Shown piece after piece: positions 33,806 to 43,026 of a stretch of 64,000 nt of DNA; the stretch's first letter is position 1; the number at the start of each line of letters is the position of its first letter. This DNA is from Bacillota bacterium (lineage in GTDB: Bacteria; Bacillota; Clostridia; Oscillospirales; Oscillospiraceae): contig JAUNCL010000007.1 of NCBI GenBank assembly GCA_030535235.1, positions 29,174-93,173 of the forward strand, given 5' to 3'. Below the pieces are notes generated by a model. The model was not told where the DNA came from, searched no databases, and was given only the letters and a program-made list of their open reading frames with translations. Both the position numbers and the translations under genes were made by a program.

Positions 33806-35254
33806 TCAGAACCGGAAGTCTCTCCGGTTGGAGTTCTTGATATCCCGGATATTGCTCTCGGCGATGGCCCGGACCTTCTCCTTGGGGATGCGCTGAAGCT
33901 CCCGCTCGATGGTTTCATAGCCCACCTTCTTGGTCTCCTCGGAGGCGTAGTCCTCCAGGTACTCCGTCAGGGTCATCAGGGCGTTGGGGTGGCAGCAGTT
34001 CAGGATCTGGCCGTTCTTGCACAGGGCCATGAACCGGTCGCCGGTGCGGCCCTCCCGGTAGCAGGCGGTGCAGAAGGAGGGAATGTGGCCGCTGTCCATG
34101 AGCCACTTCACCACCTCGTCCAGGGAACGCTGGTCGGACACGTCGAACTGCTCGGTGTCGTGGGGCCGCTCGGCCTCGGTGTAGCCGCCCACGGAGGTCC
34201 GGGAGCCGCCGCTGACCTGGGAGATGCCCAGCCGCAGCAGCTTGGAGCGAACTTCTTCGGACTCCCGGGTGGAGATGATCATGCCGGTGTAGGGCACCGC
34301 CAGACGGATGCAGGCGGTGATCTTGGCGAAGGTGTCGTCGTCGATGGAGTTGTCGAACTCGTCGGGGTCGATGTCGTCGGCTTTCTTCACCCGGGGGACG
34401 CTGATGGTGTGGGGGCCTACCCCGTGGACGGCCTCCAGGTGCTCGGCGTGCATGATGAGGCCGGCGAACTCATACTTGTAGCCCTCCAGGCCGAAGAGGA
34501 CGCCCAGGCCCACGTCGTCGATGCCGCCCTCCATGGCCCGGTCCATGGCCTCGGTGTGGTAGGCGTAGTCGTGCTTGGGGCCGGTGGGGTGGAGGTACTC
34601 ATAGCTCTCCTTGTTGTAGGTCTCCTGGAAGAGGATGTAGGTGCCGATGCCGGCGTCCTTCAGCTTCCGGTAGTTCTCCACGGTGGTGGCGGCGATGTTC
34701 ACGTTCACCCGGCGGATGTCGCCGTTCTTGTGGTGGACGCTGTAGATGGTCTTAATGCACTCCAGGATGTACTCGATGGGGTTGTTCTTGGGGTCCTCAC
34801 CGGCCTCGATGGCCAGACGCTTGTGGCCCATGTCCTGGAGGGCGATGACCTCCTGGCGGACCTCCTCCTGGGTGAGCTTCTTCCGGGGGATGGTCTTGTT
34901 TTTCAGGTGGTAGGGACAGTAGAGACAGCCGTTGACGCAGTAGTTGGACAGGTACAGGGGGGCGAAGATGACGATGCGGTTGCCGTAGAAGGCCAGCTTG
35001 ATCTCCTCGGCGATCTGGTACATCTTCTCGATCTTTTCGGGGATCTCGCAGGCCAGCAGCAGGGAGGCCTCCCGGTGGGTCAGGCCCTGGCAGGTGACGC
35101 CATTGCCGTTGGGCTTGGGCCGGGCCTTTTCCAGAATTTCGTCGATGAGGGCCACGTTGTTCTTGTTTTCCTCCGCCCAGGCCAGGGTGTCCAGGATCTC
35201 CTGGTGGTTGATGAATTCCTCTGCTTTCAGAGAGCTGGGGTCATAGATTGCCAT
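33806..35254 (-). CDS. hydG: [FeFe] hydrogenase H-cluster maturase HydG
   Basis: A 482-residue radical-SAM tyrosine lyase that makes the CO and CN ligands of the H-cluster. The SAM cluster motif is C106xxxC110xxC113 (CVNGCLYC). The C-terminal auxiliary cluster region has FCTACYREGRTGDRF and then NCCHPNALMTL, as in HydG and not in ThiH. Length fits. It follows hydE by 42 bases. No hydF or hydrogenase gene is in the window; they must lie elsewhere. Confidence 0.97.
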   Translation of the reverse strand: MAIYDPSSLKAEEFINHQEILDTLAWAEENKNNVALIDEILEKARPKPNGNGVTCQGLTHREASLLLACEIPEKIEKMYQIAEEIKLAFYGNRIVIFAPLYLSNYCVNGCLYCPYHLKNKTIPRKKLTQEEVRQEVIALQDMGHKRLAIEAGEDPKNNPIEYILECIKTIYSVHHKNGDIRRVNVNIAATTVENYRKLKDAGIGTYILFQETYNKESYEYLHPTGPKHDYAYHTEAMDRAMEGGIDDVGLGVLFGLEGYKYEFAGLIMHAEHLEAVHGVGPHTISVPRVKKADDIDPDEFDNSIDDDTFAKITACIRLAVPYTGMIISTRESEEVRSKLLRLGISQVSGGSRTSVGGYTEAERPHDTEQFDVSDQRSLDEVVKWLMDSGHIPSFCTACYREGRTGDRFMALCKNGQILNCCHPNALMTLTEYLEDYASEETKKVGYETIERELQRIPKEKVRAIAESNIRDIKNSNRRDFRF

Positions 35255-35296
35255 TGCGTTTCTTCCTTTCTTTTGGGTCAGGGTCTTCCTTCCCCA

Positions 35297-36349
35297 TTAG
35301 ATTTTTTTAATATCTCCCCGGTGGGTCACCAGGGAATAGCCCACCGACTCCATGCGGGCCGACAGGCATCCTCTGCACTGGGCGGATTCCTCGCCGGTGC
35401 AGATTTTATTATCGTAGAGGGCGTATTTCTTCCGCACGGCCACCGGGGACAGGTTGGGCATGACCACGTTGGCCCCGGCCCGGACCCCCATCTCCCGTCC
35501 CGTGGGGTGGATGGTCCCCAGGGCGGTGGTGGCCGGGAGAAGGATGGCCGGCGAGATGAGCCGGATGATGGACAGCAGATAGCAGGTCAGGGCCACATCC
35601 CCCGGAGGGCAGTCCCGGAAGGGGGTATCCCGGTGAGGGATGAAGGGGCCGATGCCGCACATGTCCGGCTGAAATTCCTCGATGAATTTCAAATCCTTGG
35701 CCAGAGTTTTCGGGGTCTGGCCCGGGGAGCCCACCATGAAGCCGCAGCCCACCTGATAGCCGATCTCCTTCAGGTCCCGCAGGCATTCCATCCGGCGGGC
35801 GAAGGACATGGCCGGGGGGTGGAGGCTCCGGTAATGGGCCTCGTCGGCGGTCTCGTGGCGGAGAAGGTAGCGGTCGGCCCCGGCGTCAAAGAGCCGCTGG
35901 TAGCTCTCCCGGGACCGCTCCCCCAGGGAGAGGGTCACGGCGCAGTCCGGCCAGCGGGCCTTGATCTCCCGGATCAGGGGGCAGAGGACCTGGTCAGTGA
36001 AATAGCCGTCCTCCCCCCCCTGGAGGACGAAGGTGCGGAAGTCCAGGGCGTAGCCCTCCTGGCAGCAGGCCAGGATGTCCTCAGGGGTCAGGCGGTAGCG
36101 GTCGCAGTTTGCGTTGCTCCCCCGGATGCCGCAGTAGAGACAGTCATTTTTGCAGATGTTGCTGATCTCGATGAGGCCCCGGGTGTAGACCTCCCTGCCG
36201 TAGACGGCCTCCCGGGCGGTCCGGGCCAGCTGGGCCAGCAAATCGGCGGCCTCCTGATCCCGGGCCGTGATGAGGGCCTCGTATTCGTCCAAAGTCAGGC
36301 TGTGGTTCTCTGCCAGAGCCTGGATGAGGGTGCGGATGTTCTTATTCAT
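35297..36349 (-). CDS. hydE: [FeFe] hydrogenase H-cluster maturase HydE
   Basis: A 350-residue radical-SAM enzyme that acts in assembling the dithiomethylamine-bridged di-iron precursor. Motif C66xxxC70xxC73 (ICKNDCLYCG) is preceded by EISN, as is usual. Near the C-terminus, SAQCRGCLSAR and GYSLVTHRGD are typical of HydE. It overlaps the upstream TM1266-like gene by 8 bases, and the ribosome site is weak, so translation is likely coupled. Confidence 0.97.
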   Translation of the reverse strand: MNKNIRTLIQALAENHSLTLDEYEALITARDQEAADLLAQLARTAREAVYGREVYTRGLIEISNICKNDCLYCGIRGSNANCDRYRLTPEDILACCQEGYALDFRTFVLQGGEDGYFTDQVLCPLIREIKARWPDCAVTLSLGERSRESYQRLFDAGADRYLLRHETADEAHYRSLHPPAMSFARRMECLRDLKEIGYQVGCGFMVGSPGQTPKTLAKDLKFIEEFQPDMCGIGPFIPHRDTPFRDCPPGDVALTCYLLSIIRLISPAILLPATTALGTIHPTGREMGVRAGANVVMPNLSPVAVRKKYALYDNKICTGEESAQCRGCLSARMESVGYSLVTHRGDIKKI

Positions 36350-36599
36350 GGCTGATCACATGGGAGAAGGCGGTTTTGACGCTGACCCCCGGGAGCTTGC
36401 CGATCTTCCCGGACAGGGCGGAGATCTCGTCCTGGGGGGCGTCGATGGCGATGCTGATGATGTGGATGCTCCGCTGGCGGTAGGGGATGCCCATGCGGCC
36501 GATGATGTACTGGCCGTAGTCGTGGAGGATGGCGTTGATGGTCTCTGCGCTCTCGCTGTTCTCCACGATGATGGACATGACGGCCACTCTGGTCTCCAT
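36342..36599 (-). CDS. TM1266-type putative regulator of the hydrogenase system
   Basis: An 85-residue protein of the ACT-like, NikR-C-like TM1266 family that is found almost only beside hydE/hydG and hydF. Visible features are VAVMSIIVENSESAE, YGQYIIGRMGIPYR and the ending HVISHE. ATG 36599 has a strong AAGGAGG. It is the first gene of the operon and overlaps hydE by 8 bases. Role is inferred from context; it may sense a ligand or dimerise as an effector domain, since no DNA-binding part is present. Confidence 0.9.
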   Translation of the reverse strand: METRVAVMSIIVENSESAETINAILHDYGQYIIGRMGIPYRQRSIHIISIAIDAPQDEISALSGKIGKLPGVSVKTAFSHVISHE

Positions 36600-36650
36600 G
36601 AAATACCTCCTTGGGAAATTTGGATTTTTGGGGTGGTGGCAGACCCACAC

Positions 36651-36826
36651 CCTTGCCTCCCCCTTTGGGGGAGGTGGCACAGCTCTATGGAGCTGTGACG
36701 GAGAGGGCGACTCTGTCCAGCAGGTTTTACTCCATCCTGTCCGGTCGGCAGTCTCATACCCCGCATCACCCTCTCAGTCAGCGCTTCGCGCTGCCAGCTC
36801 TCCCAGAGGGAGAGCCGAGGGGATGG
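36651..36826. repeat. Dimeric inverted repeat, with larger spacer
   Basis: Units start CCTTGCCTCCCCC on the left and end GGGAGAGCCGAGG on the right, with GACGGAGAGGG and CCCTCTCAGTC boxes inside. The spacer is about 60 bases. It fills part of the 414-base gap 36600-37013; the other parts are the PBP2 terminator and an AT-rich stretch with no feature I can name. Confidence 0.7.
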
Positions 36827-36847
36827 AATGACCCACATAAGCACGAC

Positions 36848-36883
36848 AAAACCCCGCCTTTTCGGGAAAGGCGGGGCGAAAAA
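36848..36883 (-). terminator. Terminator of the maf-mreCD-PBP2 operon
   Basis: Stem CCCCGCCTTT/AAAGGCGGGG with a short loop, followed by TTTTG on the - strand. Confidence 0.8.
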
Positions 36884-37013
36884 GTACAACAAAACCAACG
36901 GGGAGGGTTCCCCGCAGAGGATGGAAGATGGCCCGCACCTTTCACGCAGAGTTTTGATCTTTGTGTCAGGTCGATTTGGAGCCATTCTACCACAGTTTTG
37001 AAAAAAATGCAAG

Positions 37014-38693
37014 TCAAGAAAGATATTCTTTCAAAATGGCGGCGGCGGTCTCTCCCAGGGCCGAGCCGCTGCCCCCCTGCTCCACCACAATGGCCAGGGC
37101 GATCTGGGGGTCGTCGTAGGGGGCGAAGCACACCAGCACCGCGTTGGCCAGCTCGGCTCCGGCCACCTGGGCGGAGCCGGTCTTGGCCCCGGCCTCCACC
37201 GGCAGGTCCCGGAAGGCCGCCGCCAGGGAGCCGGATCGGGTCACCGCCCCCATCCCCGCCTTGATGGCGGCCAGGTTTTGGGGGGATATCTCCAGCTTCC
37301 CCAGGGTGACGGTTTCATAGGGTCCCTCCCCTTCTGTCTTCTTCAGAATGTGGACCTGCCGCCGCTCCCCGCCGCTGACCAGGGTGGCGGTCATGTGGGC
37401 CAGCTGGAGGGGGGTGAAGCGGTTGTTCTCCTGGCCGATGGCGGCGGAGAGGACGCTGCCCTCATACCAGGTTCCCCCCACGGAAGCCGTGTAGTCCGGC
37501 CCGGCCACCACCCCGGCCTTCTCCCCCGCCAGCTCGATGCCCGTTTTCACCCCCAGGCCCAGGGCGCGGGCGTACCGGTCCAGAGTCTCAATGCCCACCC
37601 GGCGGCCGGCGTCGTAGAAAAAGATGTTGCAGGAGTCGGCGATGGCCTCGGAGAGGGTCTCCAGGCCGTGGGTCCGCCCCTCCTGGCGGTAGAGCCAGCA
37701 CTGGGGCTGGGGGCTTTTGTAATAGGTGTACCGCCCGGTGTCCAGGATCTGGGTCTCCGGGGTCAGGCAGCCCTCCTCCAAGGCCGCGGCGGCGGTGACC
37801 AGCTTGAACGCAGAGCCGGGGGCGTACAGGCCCTGAACCACCCGGTTCATCAGGGGGGTGTCCGGGTCCCGGGACAGGGTCTCATAGTCGGCGGAAAAGG
37901 CAGCGGTGTCGTAGTCCGGCAGGCTGACCATGGCCAGCACCCCGCCGTCGGACACATCCAGGGCCACCGCCGCCCCCCCGGTGGCCTGGGGGTGGCGGTC
38001 CAAAAAACTTTGGAGGGCCGCCCGGGCGGCTGCCTGGAGGTCCTTGTCCAGGGTGAGGGTCACATCCCGCCCCGGCTGGGGGGTGACAGAATAGCTCTCC
38101 CCGGTGACCTGTCCGTTCCGGTCGGTCTCCAGGACCTTGGTGCCGGGGGTTCCGTGGAGGAGGGACTCAAAGGCGGCCTCGGCCCCGTCCTTCCCCACCT
38201 GGGCGTCCATGGGGTAGCCCGCCTCCTGATAGACCTCCCACTCCTCGGGGCTCATGGCCCCCACCCGGCCCAGGAGGTGGGGGGCCAGGTCGCCGCTGCC
38301 CGAGCGGGTAACCCGGGGAGTGAAGGAGATTCCCGTCAGCCCCTCCTCCCGGATCCGGGCCATCAGGCGGCTGGTGACAGGTTCGATGGACCCCTCTCCG
38401 GTCCAAGTGACCTCTTCCTCTTGGCAGAGGATTTTCAACCGCCGGAGCACCGCCTCGTCGCAGTGCTCCTCCAGGTCGGCCCGCCAGGTGACGGCGTCCT
38501 GGGCCAGGATTTTCCCGTTCCGGTCCAGGAGTTTGCCCCGGGCGGCGGGGACGGTCTCCACCCGGGCGATGCTCCGCTGGGATCTCTCATAGTAGGCCGC
38601 CCCGGAGACCACCTGGAGGTTCCAGAGGACCACCCCGAAGGCCGTCAGGATGGCCAGGAAAAACCCGGCGGCGGAGATGAGACGAGCAGACAT
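37014..38693 (-). CDS. mrdA: Penicillin-binding protein 2-like transpeptidase
   Basis: A 559-residue class B PBP that cross-links peptidoglycan in the elongation (rod) complex. One membrane anchor at about 6-28, a dimerisation domain (RGKLLDRNG), and the transpeptidase domain with SxxK at S294-K297 (APGSAFK), SxN at 354-356 (SCN), and KTG at 504-506. ATG 38693 has AAAGGAG. It is the last gene of maf-mreC-mreD-PBP2, the place of mrdA/pbpA in many Firmicutes. Elongation role is inferred from the operon and could be checked against any other class B PBP in the genome. Confidence 0.92.
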   Translation of the reverse strand: MSARLISAAGFFLAILTAFGVVLWNLQVVSGAAYYERSQRSIARVETVPAARGKLLDRNGKILAQDAVTWRADLEEHCDEAVLRRLKILCQEEEVTWTGEGSIEPVTSRLMARIREEGLTGISFTPRVTRSGSGDLAPHLLGRVGAMSPEEWEVYQEAGYPMDAQVGKDGAEAAFESLLHGTPGTKVLETDRNGQVTGESYSVTPQPGRDVTLTLDKDLQAAARAALQSFLDRHPQATGGAAVALDVSDGGVLAMVSLPDYDTAAFSADYETLSRDPDTPLMNRVVQGLYAPGSAFKLVTAAAALEEGCLTPETQILDTGRYTYYKSPQPQCWLYRQEGRTHGLETLSEAIADSCNIFFYDAGRRVGIETLDRYARALGLGVKTGIELAGEKAGVVAGPDYTASVGGTWYEGSVLSAAIGQENNRFTPLQLAHMTATLVSGGERRQVHILKKTEGEGPYETVTLGKLEISPQNLAAIKAGMGAVTRSGSLAAAFRDLPVEAGAKTGSAQVAGAELANAVLVCFAPYDDPQIALAIVVEQGGSGSALGETAAAILKEYLS

Positions 38694-38721
38694 GGCGACT
38701 CCTTTCCACAAAGACCGTGAT

Positions 38722-39156
38722 TCAACGCAGTTTCTGCCGGCGGGGCTTCCCTATTCTCCCAATCCCCGCCGCCAGGGGGTAGCAGGCCAGGGACATCCAA
38801 AACTCCAGCCAGGCCACGGACAGGGCGGCGGGCAGGCCGGCCCCGGCCACCCAGTGGCCCAGAACCAGCAGGGCCTCCGCCCCCATGAGCACCGGGGCGG
38901 TCCGAAGCCACTTTCCCCAAACGCCACTGGCATTGTGGAAAACTGCCCCGGAAATTCCCCCCATCAGGGGATACAACGCCAGGATCCAGGGGGAACACCC
39001 GGCCAGCAGGCACAGAAATCCCCCCAACAATCCACATTCCGCCCCTTTTTGTGGACCCTGTTCCATCCCCACCAGGCAGAGCAGCGGCGGCAGGACCGGG
39101 AGGACCGGCAGGCACCACTGAACCAGGAAGGCGAAAATAACCGCCAGCCACACCAT
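38722..39156 (-). CDS. mreD: Rod shape-determining protein MreD
   Basis: A 144-residue integral membrane protein with about five hydrophobic segments. It is weakly conserved at sequence level but fits MreD in length, pattern and position between mreC and PBP2. ATG 39156 overlaps the mreC stop codon (TGATG), so the two are coupled. Confidence 0.82.
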   Translation of the reverse strand: MVWLAVIFAFLVQWCLPVLPVLPPLLCLVGMEQGPQKGAECGLLGGFLCLLAGCSPWILALYPLMGGISGAVFHNASGVWGKWLRTAPVLMGAEALLVLGHWVAGAGLPAALSVAWLEFWMSLACYPLAAGIGRIGKPRRQKLR

Positions 39157-39998
39157 CACTTGTCCTCCCGGAAGGCGGTGATGACAAAGACCTCACCGAG
39201 CCGGTCCAGGTCGGCTGCCGGGGTGATCACGCCGGACTGGGTCAGCCCGCCGGGGTCCTCCGCCAGAGAGGTCACCGTCCCCACCACCAGGCCGGAGGGG
39301 TAGGTCTCCCCGGCGGCGAAGGTCACCACCCCCTCCCCCAGCTGGACGGGGTCGGCCTGGGTCAGGTTGGTGAGCTTCACCTCTCCCGTTGTCATCAGGC
39401 CCAGGTCCCCCTCCACCGAGCCCAGGACCCCGGAGTTGGTCCCCATTCCCGCCAGCCGGAAGGCCGGGTCGGTGAGGAGGGAGACCTGACACCAGCTTGT
39501 CCCCGTCTGGCTGACCCGGCCCACCAGGGCCCCGTGTTCATCCACCACGCACTGACCCGCCCGGATCCCGGCCCTCGTCCCCTTGTCCAGGGTGACGGAA
39601 CGGCGCCAGTTGTCCGGGGTCCGGGCCACCACCCAGGCGGACTCCAAGGTGAGCTGCTGGCCCGCCGCCCCCAGGTCCAGCAAGGCCCGCAGCCGCCGGT
39701 TTTCCTGCCGGGCCAGCCTGCCGGTCATGGCTTCCTGCTCCAAGGCGGCCAGGTCCTCTTTTAGCCTCTCGTTCTCCGCCCGGAGGGACTCCATCCCCCG
39801 GAACCAGGTCTCCGCCTGGTGAAGTTTCTCGGAAACGGGGGAAAACAGGCGAAGAAAAGGCCGCGACACCGTCTCCATTCCGCTGCGCAACGGTCCGGCG
39901 GTCCCGTTCAGGACCAGCGCCAGAGCCGCCGCCAGCAGGCTCAGAGACAGAGCCGCGGCGATGATGGCTATCCACTTGTGGCGGAATGGTTTTTTCAA
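39156..39998 (-). CDS. mreC: Cell shape protein MreC
   Basis: A 280-residue bitopic membrane protein: one N-terminal anchor (WIAIIAAALSLSLLAAALALV), a coiled coil (ESLRAENERLKEDLAALEQ), then the two beta-barrel extracellular domains (VTLDKGTRAGIRAGQCVV, LTDPAFRLAG and others). MreC scaffolds the elongation PBPs. The start is TTG at 39998, inferred from AAAGG upstream and a TTGA overlap with the maf stop codon. mreB does not lie in this operon. Confidence 0.9.
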   Translation of the reverse strand: MKKPFRHKWIAIIAAALSLSLLAAALALVLNGTAGPLRSGMETVSRPFLRLFSPVSEKLHQAETWFRGMESLRAENERLKEDLAALEQEAMTGRLARQENRRLRALLDLGAAGQQLTLESAWVVARTPDNWRRSVTLDKGTRAGIRAGQCVVDEHGALVGRVSQTGTSWCQVSLLTDPAFRLAGMGTNSGVLGSVEGDLGLMTTGEVKLTNLTQADPVQLGEGVVTFAAGETYPSGLVVGTVTSLAEDPGGLTQSGVITPAADLDRLGEVFVITAFREDK

Positions 39999-40588
39999 AG
40001 GGTGTCCTTTCTGGCCAGGGCCAAACAGTCCACGCCGAACTCCAGCAAAATGCGGCCCAGACGACACACCGGCAGGCCCACCACGCTGCTGTAGTCCCCC
40101 CGGATGCCCTCCACCAGGAGGGCGCCGTAGCCCTGGATGCCGTAGGCCCCGGCCTTGTCCATGGGCTCCCCGGTCTGCACATACCGGCGGATCTCCTCCG
40201 GGGTCAGGCTCCGGAAGGTCACCTGGGTCACCTCCGCCTGGGAGACCACCTTGTCCCCCTGGCAGACGGTGATGCCGGTGCACACCTCATGGCTGCGGCC
40301 GGAGAGGGCGGTGAGCATCTCCTCCGCCTGCCGGGGTGTGGCGGGCTTGCCCAGGATCTCCCCGTCCAGGACCACCACGGTGTCCGACCCGATGACGATG
40401 GCGTCGGGGGCCTCCTCCCGGGCGATGTGGAGGGCCTTCTCCCGGGAGAGGGTTTTGACCAGCTCCTGAGCGGGCAGGCCGTGGATGGCCTCCTCGTCAA
40501 TTTTCGGCGATTTGGTTGTAAACTCCAGTCCCATCTTCCCCAGCAGCTCCCGGCGGCGGGGGGATTGGGACGCTAAGACTATTTTCAT
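39995..40588 (-). CDS. maf: Maf family nucleotide pyrophosphatase
   Basis: A 197-residue house-cleaning enzyme that hydrolyses non-canonical nucleoside triphosphates. N-terminal LASQSPRRRELL is the classic motif. It also has SDTVVVLDGEILGKP and the C-terminal NTP-binding residues of the dTTP/UTP group (YGIQGYGALLVEGIRGDY). ATG 40588 has a strong CGGAGG. It heads the mre operon, as in Bacillus. A second, 7-methyl-GTP type copy may exist elsewhere. Confidence 0.92.
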   Translation of the reverse strand: MKIVLASQSPRRRELLGKMGLEFTTKSPKIDEEAIHGLPAQELVKTLSREKALHIAREEAPDAIVIGSDTVVVLDGEILGKPATPRQAEEMLTALSGRSHEVCTGITVCQGDKVVSQAEVTQVTFRSLTPEEIRRYVQTGEPMDKAGAYGIQGYGALLVEGIRGDYSSVVGLPVCRLGRILLEFGVDCLALARKDTL

Positions 40589-40689
40589 GGATTGCCTCCG
40601 TTTTTTCCATCGAATTTGGGTGAGGGGTAACATTTTTTTCAGGGGTGGGGGGTCGACCAACGCCAGATACACGACCCAAGGTGGGTTCC

Positions 40690-40795
40690 GTGTTGTAGGG
40701 GCGATTCACGAATCGCCCGCCCCCGAAGGGCAAGACCACGCCCCCGCGCGCCCAGCCGGTGGGCGCACCGTGGACGGCGTTCCGATAAAAAGGCC
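40690..40795. repeat. Mosaic repeat: palindromic module plus MITE middle module
   Basis: 40690-40735 has GGGGCGATTCACGAATCGCC as in the 115-bp family, without its left half. 40732-40795 then carries GCGCGCCCAGCCGGTGGGCGC and the ACCGTGGACGGC stretch, matching the middle of the 12824 element. The two families are joined here in a single repeat. The 329-base gap 40589-40917 otherwise has a short AT-rich stretch before maf. Confidence 0.7.
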
Positions 40796-40882
40796 GCAGG
40801 CCAGGTCAAACCAAACCCACCACCCTGGCAAATTATCATTCGCCTCAACGGGGTCCAGGGCAACAGCCCTGGTGCTCTTTTC

Positions 40883-40908
40883 CTCCCTTTTCTCCAGAGA
40901 AAAGGGAG
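40883..40908 (-). terminator. Hairpin downstream of the U32 peptidase gene
   Basis: An 11-bp stem CTCCCTTTTCT/AGAAAAGGGAG with a 4-base loop, just after the stop. The T-run is weak. Confidence 0.5.
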
Positions 40909-40917
40909 AAGAAAGAA

Positions 40918-43014
40918 TTATTCCACGCCCCGGTAGTACAACCCCCGGGTAAAACCCTCGGGGGGCTGGCCCTCGCCGGTGCGATAGGCACGGAAGATCC
41001 GGGCGCACTCCCTTGCCGTCTCCCGCAGGAAGGACAGGCGGCCCCAGGTCACTCCGGTGCGCTGCCAGTCGGCCCCCTTGTCGGCTAACCACAGCACCTT
41101 GGCGTTGAACAGCTCGTTGCGGCAGCCCCAGGCCTGCTCCACGGGGAAGTCCTCCCCCTTTCGGTCCCGGAGGGACTGGGGCTTCTCGTGGCAGTGACAG
41201 CCCTTGCCCCGGTTCTTCATGATGCAGTTCTCCGTGAGCATCAGGGGCAGGCGGCCGTAGACCAGCAGCTCGGTGTCCAGGGGCTTGCTGAGATCCCGGA
41301 TCTGGGCCAGCTTGCTCTCAAAGGACACGGTGGCCGACCGGAACCCCAGCCGGGCCAGCTCGGCGGCGGTCAGGTCGTTCACCAGCCCCAGGCCGAAATC
41401 CCCTCTTGGCACAAATCCGTACTCCTCCGCCAGGGCCAGCTGGCCGATGTGGCTGAGCAGGGCCTGGGTGACTCCGGCCTCCCGGGCGGCGGACAGCTCC
41501 TGCCGCAGCCTGGCCTTTTCCCGGTCCCAGGCCACCCGGGGCAGGATGGTCCCGAACGCTATCTCGGGGTAGGCCCGGATCAGCTCTGCCATTTCGCCCC
41601 CGTGGGCGGCGATGACGTCGCAGGGCAGATACACCAGATCAGGCCCCTGGTCCAGAATTTCCCGGGACATCTGCCCCCAGCTTCGGAAGGACAGGGACCA
41701 GCCGGGTTGGGCCGCCGTTGCCTTCTCCTTTTTTGGAGGGTGGAAGGGCAGGACCCTTCTCTCGGGGACTGCGGTGCGGGCGGCGTTCAAGTCCTCCAAA
41801 ACCTGCCGCCGGAGGCCGTTCAGGGCGGACATGGGGACGGACAGGCCGGGGTCCACCTCCGCCGTGACCCCCTGGGCAGCGTAGACCGTGCCGCCGGTCT
41901 TGGCCAGCTGAGTCTCGATCTGCTCCGGCGTGACCGCCCGGCTCCGGGCGGCCTGGGGGATCTCCCCTTGGGCGGCGGTCTCGTGGCCCCCATCGTCCCA
42001 GGCGGTGACGGTGAGAGGCTCTCCCGCCTTGACCCGGGCAGCAAACCACACCGGGGTCAGCTTGTGCTCTCCCCGGCCGTACTGGCGGCGGGCCTCCTCG
42101 AAAAGCTCTGTGGGGTCCTTGATCCCCTCAGGCCGGGTGCCGAACATGGCGGGGCCTTTCTGGTCGTCGTAGTAGCCCTGGGTGAACCCCTGGCGGGAGA
42201 AGGCGGCCTCCAACCGGCGCAGCTCCTCCCCGGTGGGCTCCCGGTTCTCCCTTAAAGCGGCGGCGTAGATCCCCGTGACGACAGAGACATACTCCGCCCG
42301 CTTCATGCGGCCCTCGATCTTCAGGCAGGCCACCCCCATGTCCCGCAAATCCCGGAGTTCTCCGGCCAGGGACATGTCCTTCAGGGAGAGGGGGTGGCTG
42401 GTCCCCTTGTCCCCCGGCCAGCGGAAGGCCAGGCGGCAGGGCTGGGCGCACAGGCCCCGGTTGCCGCTGCGGCCCCCTAAGACGGCGGAGAGGAAGCACT
42501 GGCCGCTGTAGCACATGCACAAGGCCCCGTGGACGAAAACTTCCAGCTCCACGGGGGACTTTGCGCACAGGTTTTCCATGGCGGACCTGGACAGCTCCCG
42601 GGACAGCACCACCCGGGTCATGCCCAAATCCGCGCAGGCCTTGACCCCGTCCAGGTCGTGGACGGTCATCTGGGTGGAGGCGTGGAGGTCCACGTCGGGG
42701 ACGGTCTCCCGCAGGAGCCTTGCCACCCCCAGGTCCTGGACCAGGATGGCGTCCACGCCGATGTCCGAGGCAAAGGCGGCGGTCTCCGCCGCCAGGGGAA
42801 GCTCCCGGTCCGAGAGGAGGGTGTTCAGGGTGAGGTAGACCCTGGTCCCCCGGAGGTGGCAGTAGGCCACCGCCTGCTCCAGCTCTTCCCGGGAAAAGTT
42901 TTTCGCGTTGCGGCGGGCGTTGAGGGGGCCGAAGCCCAGGTAGACCGCGTCCGCCCCGGCCTGGACCGCAGCGGTCAGAGACTCGGGGGAACCGGCCGGC
43001 GCGAGAAGTTCCAT
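40918..43014 (-). CDS. U32 family peptidase with DUF3656 (RlhA/YdcP-like)
   Basis: A 698-residue protein. The N-terminal U32 domain is clear (MELLAPAGSPESLTAAVQAGADAVYLG in part, then the HASTQMTVHD and FVHGALCMCYSGQC signature). Four cysteines (CMCYSGQC and GLCAQPC) fit an iron-sulfur cluster. The C-terminal DUF3656 domain is present. E. coli YdcP/RlhA, the best-studied member, is a 23S rRNA C2501 hydroxylase, so hydroxylation of rRNA is at least as likely as proteolysis. It starts with AAGGAGA and follows zapA by 12 bases, a common clostridial pair. Confidence 0.92.
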   Translation of the reverse strand: MELLAPAGSPESLTAAVQAGADAVYLGFGPLNARRNAKNFSREELEQAVAYCHLRGTRVYLTLNTLLSDRELPLAAETAAFASDIGVDAILVQDLGVARLLRETVPDVDLHASTQMTVHDLDGVKACADLGMTRVVLSRELSRSAMENLCAKSPVELEVFVHGALCMCYSGQCFLSAVLGGRSGNRGLCAQPCRLAFRWPGDKGTSHPLSLKDMSLAGELRDLRDMGVACLKIEGRMKRAEYVSVVTGIYAAALRENREPTGEELRRLEAAFSRQGFTQGYYDDQKGPAMFGTRPEGIKDPTELFEEARRQYGRGEHKLTPVWFAARVKAGEPLTVTAWDDGGHETAAQGEIPQAARSRAVTPEQIETQLAKTGGTVYAAQGVTAEVDPGLSVPMSALNGLRRQVLEDLNAARTAVPERRVLPFHPPKKEKATAAQPGWSLSFRSWGQMSREILDQGPDLVYLPCDVIAAHGGEMAELIRAYPEIAFGTILPRVAWDREKARLRQELSAAREAGVTQALLSHIGQLALAEEYGFVPRGDFGLGLVNDLTAAELARLGFRSATVSFESKLAQIRDLSKPLDTELLVYGRLPLMLTENCIMKNRGKGCHCHEKPQSLRDRKGEDFPVEQAWGCRNELFNAKVLWLADKGADWQRTGVTWGRLSFLRETARECARIFRAYRTGEGQPPEGFTRGLYYRGVE

Positions 43015-43026
43015 GGGGTAATCTCC

